From: Candidatus Acidiferrales bacterium
GTDB lineage: Bacteria; Acidobacteriota; Terriglobia; Acidiferrales; UBA7541
Direction: 5' to 3'
Assembly (NCBI GenBank): GCA_955651735.1
Contig: CATPAM010000536.1
Location: forward strand, 1 to 21,106
Length of the DNA: 21,106 nt
The position numbers and the translations under genes were made by a program. A model generated the notes under the pieces. The model saw only the letters and a list, made by a program, of their open reading frames with translations, did not search any database and was not told the DNA's origin. Within the stretch, counting starts at the first letter, position 1, and the number at the start of each line of letters is the position of its first letter. Of this stretch, positions 15,955-21,106 are shown one piece after another.

Positions 15955-17193
15955 ATGACGGTGAAACTGTTTCGCCTCCTATCTCGCGTCTTTCAGAATA
16001 TGTATTGGATAGTTGTGTTGCTGTTGCCCCTGCCGGCCGGCGCCGCAACCACCCCGCCGAACTCGACACCATTGCTGGTCGCCATCGGCGATGTCCATGG
16101 AGATTTCGAAGACTTTTGCTCCATTTTGCGACGCGTGGGGCTCATCGACGAGCAGCGCCACTGGACCGGCGGTAATACCACCTTCCTTCAGCTTGGCGAT
16201 CTCATCGATCGCGGACCAAAGCCTCGCCAGGTTTTGGACTTGATGCTGTCGCTCGATGAGCAATCGGCGAAGGCTGGCGGCCGCGTCGTGGCGCTATTGG
16301 GCAACCACGAGATGATGAATCTCATGGGTGACCTTCGCTACGTTACTGTGGGCAATTACGCAAGTTTTGTGGATAGCGAGTCCGAAAATCGTCGACAAAC
16401 TGCTTTTCAAAAGTACTTCGAGTGGCGCAAGGCTCATCCGCAGCTCTTGGCCGAACTAAATCAGCCCGTGCTGCCGGAAACGGAAGCGGAGTGGATGACC
16501 AGGCACCCACGAGGATTCATCGAACACCGCGCGGCGTTTAGTCCCACCGGAATTTACGGCAGGTGGCTGCGGCAGCGTTTTGCGATAGTCAAGATCGGTG
16601 GGGTCATCTTCTTGCACGGCGGAATCAATCCTGATCTGACTTCGGTAGGACTAGATCAGATCAACGACCGCATTCGCGGCGAGATAAATCAATACGATGA
16701 GGCCCGCCAGTATCTGGCTGACGAAAACGTGCTCTTGCCATTCTTCACCCTCCAGGAAGCGATCGCGGTCGCCCAGGCAGAACTGATTGCTGAGCGCAAG
16801 CAGCGCGCCAATTCGAACGACACACGCCAGACTAGGATCGAACAATTTCTTGCGCTAGGCGGCTGGCTTTGCGTACGCGAAGACGGTCCGCTTTGGTATC
16901 GCGGTTATGACCAATGGAGCGAAGAAGAGGGAGCCCCGAGAGTTGAGAAAATCCTAGCGGTTTTCAACGCCACAAACATCGTCGTGGGCCATACCGTTCA
17001 AAAAACGGCCCGAATCCGCCCTGGCTTTGGCGGAAGGATCGTGTTCATTGATACAGGCATGCTTTCCAGCTACTACCATGGCGGCAAACCATCGGCACTG
17101 GAGATAAACGAAGATAGAAAGTTCACCGCCGTGTATTTGGACCAGCAAGTTGCGCTGCCAGACACAAAATCTGCGCAGTCTACGCTGAAGTAG
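15955..17193 (+). CDS. Exported PPP-family metallophosphatase (Shewanella-like phosphatase type)
   Basis: Predicted 412-residue phosphoesterase with the full PPP metal-site set: GDVHGD (45-50), GDLIDRG (81-87), GNHE (116-119), HGG (219-221) and GHT (343-345). The family uses two metals to hydrolyse phosphoserine/threonine or other phosphomonoesters. The arrangement, with a long insert between GNHE and HGG, fits bacterial Shewanella-like phosphatases. From ATG 15955 the protein opens with a Sec signal peptide (MTVKLFRLLSRVFQNMYWIVVLLLPLPAGAA), indicating a periplasmic or exported enzyme. An in-frame ATG at 15880 would add 25 residues before the signal and lies inside the predicted -10 box, so I reject it. 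No strong Shine-Dalgarno precedes 15955. The promoter resembles that of the nearby kinase, but the kinase domain is cytoplasmic, so direct antagonism is doubtful. Divergent from the VWA gene. Confidence 0.85.
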   Translation: MTVKLFRLLSRVFQNMYWIVVLLLPLPAGAATTPPNSTPLLVAIGDVHGDFEDFCSILRRVGLIDEQRHWTGGNTTFLQLGDLIDRGPKPRQVLDLMLSLDEQSAKAGGRVVALLGNHEMMNLMGDLRYVTVGNYASFVDSESENRRQTAFQKYFEWRKAHPQLLAELNQPVLPETEAEWMTRHPRGFIEHRAAFSPTGIYGRWLRQRFAIVKIGGVIFLHGGINPDLTSVGLDQINDRIRGEINQYDEARQYLADENVLLPFFTLQEAIAVAQAELIAERKQRANSNDTRQTRIEQFLALGGWLCVREDGPLWYRGYDQWSEEEGAPRVEKILAVFNATNIVVGHTVQKTARIRPGFGGRIVFIDTGMLSSYYHGGKPSALEINEDRKFTAVYLDQQVALPDTKSAQSTLK

Positions 17194-17264
17194 GGACCTG
17201 TGAACGCGTTTTTTGGCGAGCAGATCAGTTTATGGAAGCCACGGCCGGCTTTACCCAAATCTTG

Positions 17265-17322
17265 TGATAACGTAAGTCTAAATAAATCAGCGGACGGGCC
17301 TGTAAGCCGGATTCTGATAACG
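17265..17322. repeat. 8-bp direct repeats flanking the rnpB-like fragment
   Basis: TGATAACG occurs at 17265-17272 and again at 17315-17322, enclosing the 42 bp that contain the RNase P RNA-like 3' end. The spacing and placement could reflect an insertion or excision footprint, but an 8-bp repeat in AT-rich sequence can also be chance. Confidence 0.4.
17287..17316 (-). ncRNA. 3'-terminal fragment of RNase P RNA (rnpB remnant / candidate att site)
   Basis: On the minus strand, positions 17316-17287 read CAGAATCCGGCTTACAGGCC followed by CGTCCGCTGA, then an AT-rich tail. This matches the universally conserved 3' end of bacterial type A RNase P RNA (AGAA.CCGGCTTA plus the P1 strand), from my memory of the family. 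The rest of the gene is absent: upstream on the minus strand there is none of the expected structure, and no GAGGAAAGTCCGG-like 5' core occurs nearby. A lone 3' end is what site-specific integration into a structural RNA gene leaves at the far end of an island. Not a functional RNA. Confidence 0.55.
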
Positions 17323-17406
17323 CACATTGCAAACACGTAACTTATTGAAAACACTGGGCCAGCTAACATCGGTAGACGGCAAATTTGTCACGGAAGTCAG
17401 CTTTTT

Positions 17407-17428
17407 CTGTTAGACGACTGTTAGACGA
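17407..17428. repeat. Tandem duplication, 11 bp x 2
   Basis: CTGTTAGACGA is repeated exactly head to tail (17407-17417 and 17418-17428) in the AT-richer stretch between the rnpB fragment and the frameshifted gene. It is short, with no known role. Confidence 0.7.
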
Positions 17429-17469
17429 ATCTTTCGCGAACTGTTCATTTCCAAACCAAGATGACCAGC

Positions 17470-17840
17470 CTAATCTCGTGGGAACAATGCGATTTCAACC
17501 TCGGCTCCTGGGCCGACGTTCGGAATCTTCTTAGAACACGCAATCTCAATTATGTGGTCACCGTGTCCGCCTCCGCCCGTCGCATCAAGATTCTATATGC
17601 CCAAAGTCCGTTTATGCGGCAGATTTCGAACTGGAACTCCTCTGGTTCGTTTAGTTCTTTGCCGTGAATCCTAAAATGCTCTTTGATTGGTATCCGCTCG
17701 CCAACATTCACGTTCAAAGTCCCTGGGTAGAGTCGCTCACGCGTCGCTCTTTCGAATACTCCAGGGTATTGCGTCATGCGCCTGGAAAAATGTTTCAAGC
17801 CTTCCGCGTCAGGACAAACTAACCCTTTCAGAATAATCAT
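17470..17840 (-). pseudogene. Small DUF120 / CTP-dependent riboflavin-kinase-fold protein, frameshifted
   Basis: Frame one starts at ATG 17840 (GAGGA 4 nt upstream) and reads MIILKGLVCPDAEGLKHF...LYPGTLNVNVGERIPIKEHFRIHG...FEICRINGLWAYRIL, then runs to TAA at 17550. PGTLNV is the hallmark of the archaeal-type CTP-dependent riboflavin kinase fold. In another frame, from about 17578 to the TAG at 17470-17472, the same strand reads DATGGGGHGDHIIEIACSKKIPNVGPGAEVEIALFPRD, exactly the expected C-terminal half (HxxxIIEIA... GxEVEI). The two halves join at about 17580-17590. In the bacterial relatives I recall, a few more residues lie there, so a deletion of about 10 nt (or 1 nt) probably broke the frame. 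Function of the bacterial short form is unknown, and riboflavin kinase activity is not implied. Either a pseudogene or a sequencing error. Confidence 0.7.
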
Positions 17841-18026
17841 GGTGTCCTCGCAAAACAGAGTTGCGAAACACTAGAGAGTATCGCGCACATGACCTTGCCA
17901 AGACTCAGCGAGAATCGTCTGAAGAAAGGAGTGCGTTTCGACGCTCGACATCAGAAACAAACAAGGAGGTCGAACATCTGGTCGAGAACCTGTGTCACAG
18001 TGCCGTCACAACCCAAAGCACCCAAA
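17841..18026. other. Gene-free spacer between kinase and DUF120-like gene
   Basis: These 186 bp follow the kinase stop on the minus strand. I see no supported gene. Some short dyad-like matches (GTCACAG... CGTCACA near 17996-18010) are imperfect and lack a T tract. No clear promoter for the DUF120-like gene was found, so it might be read through from the kinase gene. Confidence 0.4.
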
Positions 18027-20870
18027 TTACTTCAGCTTCGCGTACTCGGCTTTCGCAGCGATGAAAATGGGGATGTCAGGGTCGGCGTCTTTCCATAGCG
18101 TGAGGAAATCTTGATAGGCGGTGCGGGATTTGGCGGTGTCGCCTTGCATGACATAGGCTCTGCCGATTTGCAGACGAGAGATTGCTCCGATGGGTGAGTT
18201 CAAAACAATTCCACGATGGTCGAGAATTTTCTGGAACTCGGCGGCGGCTTCGCTGCCCTGATGCGCGGCTAGATAGGCTTCGCCGTGGGCATAGATGGGA
18301 TATAAAGCCGGGGCGAAAGCACTCTGCGCGGACGACCCAAGCTCGTAGGGAACGGCGAGTTGGAGAGCCTCTATGGCCTTCGACGAATCATCGCGGATGA
18401 GCGCGAGCTGTCCACGAAGCGTGGGCAGATAGTTAAACCGCACCAATGTGTTTTCCGGGAAGCGCTTGTCTAGGTCATCCGACAGTGCCCTTGCTCGGGT
18501 TGCGTCTCCAGCAAATGCCAGCGCCAACGCTGCTCCAAATTGCACAAGCCGACCCGAGGAAAGTCTGAGCGCCGACTGAGCTCGCTTCCGGGCTTCGACA
18601 GCATTGCCAAACAGAGCTTCTCGCAGGGCCGCTTCTGCTTCATAGCCCGCCGCCGTCTCTTTCTCTTCCGCACGCTCGGCTGAAGCAACTGCCCGACGGG
18701 AGAATTCTCGGGCCGTCTTCAGGTGACCGAAATAGGCGTTCGTGTCAGCTTCATAGTACAACAGCACATCTTCCACTCCCGGCTTGCCCGCCGACCAAGT
18801 CACTTGCTGCTCCATTCCCTTCTTATCGTTTTGTAAGAATGCAATCAGGTACAAAACGAACCGCAAGTCTGGAGAATCGAGCCCCTTCGCCTGCGCCTCT
18901 GCGGCCGTGGCATGCGCTTCCTCCAAACGATTGAGAGATAGGAAGCCGGAAATGAAGTTAGAATAATTGACATTGCTTGCGGGGTTGAGGCGCAAGGCCT
19001 CTCGGTATTCTGCAAGGGCGTTGTCATATTGTCCGAGGGCAGCGTAGACCAAAGCCAAAACGTTTCGCGCAGCCCAATCTCGCGGAAATGTCCGTGCGAA
19101 GAGTTGGCAAGACTGGTAGTCCTTTCCGAGGTCGCCGGTGGCCGCGAAGTGATAGCTGGATTCGATGGACAATTTCTCTCGCTCGCTCACCCGTTCACGT
19201 AGTTCGTAGGACTTCCGTGCGCTCTCTGCAGCCAAGCCGGTTTCCCCGAGGTTAATGTAGGCTGCACCGAGCCACTCATAGGCTACGGCAAAGCGCGGGT
19301 CGAGCTGAATAGCTCGCTGAAAAAACGGCACCGCAGCAGCGTCGTCACCGAGTCTCACCAGACTTTTCAGTCCCAAGCTGTACGCCTGCAGAGCCTCGAG
19401 CGATGGCGTAGTGGCCTGCTCTAAGGGAGTGTCAAACTTCTGTACGGTACTGAGCGACTCTCCCAACTTAGTTCGAATCTCGGAAGCTGCCCTGCTCAAT
19501 GCACCAAGGACGTGGCTCTTGTCGCTCGCCTGTGCTTCCGTGCTCGCCAGCGATTCTCCGCTTCCGCAGTTGACCGCCTTGAGCGTCAGAAGGTATTGCG
19601 TGCCAATCTGCGCAATTGAACCGTCGAGGACGGCGGCGCTTCCCGTCCGCTGACCGAGTTCCCGAGCTATCGCAGGTGTGAGTCTTGCATCGGCTGGCTG
19701 GCCCATCAGGCCGAGCGTCTGCTGGATTTGCTGGTCAGAGATAATGCTCAGGAAGGGTGATTGTTCCAGTTGTACAGATAGCCCCTGCCGCAGTGTGCCG
19801 TCAAACACAGTGTCGCCGGTCGTGTTGGTGAAGTCCGCGAGGACGATGGTGTCCTTGTCCGTCAGCGCGTGTGCCTTGCGAGAGAAAAGCAACCAACCGC
19901 CCACGGCCAGTCCGATGACCAGCACTGCTGCGACAGCGAGCGCCCACTGAATGGATTTGTGGGCGGGCTTCAGTCCGGCCTCGCCTGCTGCGACGGGTGC
20001 CCGGCCCGAATCTGAATCGCGCTTCAGGCGCTGCAAGTCGGTTCGAATGTCGGCCGCGTGCTGGTAGCGCAGCTTCTTGTCTTTTTCCAGTGCCTTGTTG
20101 ATGACCTCTTCGAGCTTTGCAGGAACGCCGGGATTCAACCGCACAGGCGCAACTGGGCTGCGATTCAGAATTGCTTCCGCAATCACGCCAGAGGTCTCAC
20201 CCCGGAAGGGCATAACCCCGGTCGCCATCTCGTAGAGCACCACACCAAATGAAAACAGGTCCGTGCGTGCATCTAGCTCTTGGCCCCGTACCTGTTCTGG
20301 TGACATGTACGCGATAGTGCCAATCACCGTGCCCGGTCGAGTGAGCTGTTCTAGCTCGCTGACTGTGGGCATCGCCGAAAGAGTCGCAGCACCGCCAGCG
20401 GGAGCCAGTTTCGCTAGCCCAAAATCCAAAATCTTAACGTGCCCGCGCTTTGTGGCGAAGATGTTCGCTGGCTTTATATCGCGGTGGATGATGTGTTCAG
20501 CGTGGGCCGCTTCGAGCGCGTCGGCAATCTCAATTCCCAAGTCCAGCACTTGCTCAAGCGGCAGCGGCTTGCCGGAGATGCGGTGCTTCAGCGTCATCCC
20601 GTCGAGAAACTCCATGGCAATGAAGGGCTGGCCGTTGTGTTCGCCGATTTCATGGATGGTGCAAATATTTGGATGGTTCAGGGCGGAAGCAGCCTGCGCC
20701 TCGCGGTCAAAGCGGCTCAGAGCTTGCGAGTCTGGCGCGAACCCGTCAGGAAGGAACTTCAGGGCAACGAAGCGGTGGAGCTTGGTGTCCTCAGCTTTAT
20801 AGACAACGCCCATGCCGCCGCCACCGAGCTTCTCGATGATGCGGTAATGCGAGATGTTTTGGCCAATCAT
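18027..20870 (-). CDS. Transmembrane Ser/Thr protein kinase with periplasmic TPR domain
   Basis: Predicted 947-residue Hanks-type kinase. Cytoplasmic kinase domain 9-280: Gly loop [14 protein letters not shown] (15-28), catalytic Lys38 in [14 protein letters not shown] (129-136), DFG (149-151), and MSPEQ (189-193) in place of APE. One membrane helix spans about 309-329 ([21 protein letters not shown]). The C-terminal half begins with a TolB/FlgO-like region ([34 protein letters not shown]) and continues as TPR repeats to the end ([29 protein letters not shown]). This is a common acidobacterial receptor-kinase layout: periplasmic sensing, cytoplasmic phosphorylation. I chose ATG 20870 (MIGQ) because the deleted paralogue and the family begin there; an upstream in-frame start at 20906 lies inside the promoter spacer and is rejected. 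The substrate is unknown. Confidence 0.93.
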   Translation of the reverse strand: MIGQNISHYRIIEKLGGGGMGVVYKAEDTKLHRFVALKFLPDGFAPDSQALSRFDREAQAASALNHPNICTIHEIGEHNGQPFIAMEFLDGMTLKHRISGKPLPLEQVLDLGIEIADALEAAHAEHIIHRDIKPANIFATKRGHVKILDFGLAKLAPAGGAATLSAMPTVSELEQLTRPGTVIGTIAYMSPEQVRGQELDARTDLFSFGVVLYEMATGVMPFRGETSGVIAEAILNRSPVAPVRLNPGVPAKLEEVINKALEKDKKLRYQHAADIRTDLQRLKRDSDSGRAPVAAGEAGLKPAHKSIQWALAVAAVLVIGLAVGGWLLFSRKAHALTDKDTIVLADFTNTTGDTVFDGTLRQGLSVQLEQSPFLSIISDQQIQQTLGLMGQPADARLTPAIARELGQRTGSAAVLDGSIAQIGTQYLLTLKAVNCGSGESLASTEAQASDKSHVLGALSRAASEIRTKLGESLSTVQKFDTPLEQATTPSLEALQAYSLGLKSLVRLGDDAAAVPFFQRAIQLDPRFAVAYEWLGAAYINLGETGLAAESARKSYELRERVSEREKLSIESSYHFAATGDLGKDYQSCQLFARTFPRDWAARNVLALVYAALGQYDNALAEYREALRLNPASNVNYSNFISGFLSLNRLEEAHATAAEAQAKGLDSPDLRFVLYLIAFLQNDKKGMEQQVTWSAGKPGVEDVLLYYEADTNAYFGHLKTAREFSRRAVASAERAEEKETAAGYEAEAALREALFGNAVEARKRAQSALRLSSGRLVQFGAALALAFAGDATRARALSDDLDKRFPENTLVRFNYLPTLRGQLALIRDDSSKAIEALQLAVPYELGSSAQSAFAPALYPIYAHGEAYLAAHQGSEAAAEFQKILDHRGIVLNSPIGAISRLQIGRAYVMQGDTAKSRTAYQDFLTLWKDADPDIPIFIAAKAEYAKLK

Positions 20871-20887
20871 GAGCGGGATTGGCAGAA

Positions 20888-20917
20888 ATCTTAGGTTGGG
20901 AACCACGGCTGAGTCAA
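20888..20917 (-). promoter_or_regulatory. Promoter of the Ser/Thr kinase (TTGACT-N18-TAAGAT)
   Basis: On the minus strand TTGACT (20917-20912) and TAAGAT (20893-20888) are 18 bp apart, with CAACC directly before the -10. The start codon is 17 nt after the -10, giving a very short leader. The deleted paralogue keeps CAACCTAAGAT and the same spacing although the spacer sequence has diverged, which supports function. Confidence 0.7.
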
Positions 20918-20987
20918 CGTACGGAGACGAAGGTCGTGCCGTGGAGAATTTGCTGGCTTTTGCAGCCTATCGCAAGGATGAAGCTAG

Positions 20988-21106
20988 AGGCGTCATCCTC
21001 AGGAGCTAGAATCAGCAATCGCCGCCAGCGCAATCCGCAGGATGGTCTACGGCAAGCTGAAGCCTCTTGTTATCGACACATGCCCGTTCGTGAATCTGCC
21101 GGAGAC
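20988..21106 (+). pseudogene. Fragment resembling the C-terminus of an ATP-dependent DNA ligase (partial)
   Basis: After an in-frame TAG at 20985-20987 the plus strand is open to the right edge and encodes ...AASAIRRMVYGKLKPLVIDTCPFVNLPE. KLKPL...CPFVNLPE is the pattern I know from the OB-fold C-terminus of bacterial LigD/LigB-type ATP-dependent DNA ligases (NHEJ-type), normally preceded by several hundred residues. Here the sequence upstream is the kinase promoter and a stop codon, so the nucleotidyltransferase core cannot be attached. It is either a truncated remnant or a short out-of-context piece; a start at ATG 21042 would make a protein without catalytic residues. The fragment is short and the family call rests on one motif. 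Confidence 0.4.

Noticed and set aside
17461..17667. 68-codon plus-strand frame near the rnpB fragment
   Set aside because: Lies antisense to the DUF120-like coding sequence; its translation has no recognisable features and there is no ribosome binding site.
1..21106. CRISPR arrays, tRNA genes, intact insertion sequences or an integrase
   Set aside because: I looked for regularly spaced repeats, tRNA-like cloverleaf segments and transposase/recombinase motifs on both strands and found none that I could support.

Overview
The window reads as a stretch of an Acidobacteriota chromosome (Terriglobia-like). This is inferred from four family signatures: a Ser/Thr kinase starting MIGQ.ISHYRI with a periplasmic TPR half, a TPR plus 'acidobacterial-type' VWA protein, a secreted GH29 fucosidase, and high GC with long antisense open frames. 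No 16S rRNA or other taxonomic marker is present.

Layout. 1-157: C-terminal end of an unidentified protein, followed by a clear terminator. 267-647 (-): PilZ-type protein. 1114-1896 (+): LuxR/NarL-type regulator with a degenerate receiver. 1982-2311 (-): miniature, internally deleted copy of a Ser/Thr kinase. 2459-3418 (+): MbfA-type membrane ferritin / iron exporter. 3456-11095 (-): three-gene RND efflux operon (membrane fusion protein, MdtB-like pump, MdtC-like pump). 11417-11980 (+): membrane-anchored cytochrome c. 12031-13683 (-): secreted alpha-L-fucosidase. 13926-15737 (-): TPR-VWA exported protein. 15955-17193 (+): exported PPP-type phosphatase. 17287-17316 (-): what looks like only the last ~30 nt of RNase P RNA. 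17470-17840 (-): frameshifted small protein of the CTP-dependent riboflavin kinase (DUF120) fold. 18027-20870 (-): full Ser/Thr kinase with TPRs. 20988-21106 (+): fragment resembling the C-terminus of an ATP-dependent DNA ligase.

Working together. The pump genes form one translationally coupled operon. Most other genes are single units.

Main observations. (1) The kinase, its deleted paralogue and the phosphatase each carry the same promoter architecture, TTGAC(T/C)-N18-TAAGAT, with CC before the -10. This suggests shared expression and rules out the first ATG of the phosphatase. (2) The partial rnpB 3' end, a local drop in GC, a frameshifted gene and a ligase fragment suggest that the right-hand part (from about 17.3 kb) is a decayed island inserted at the rnpB 3' end. 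(3) The MdtC-like pump lacks 11 residues in its first porter subdomain.
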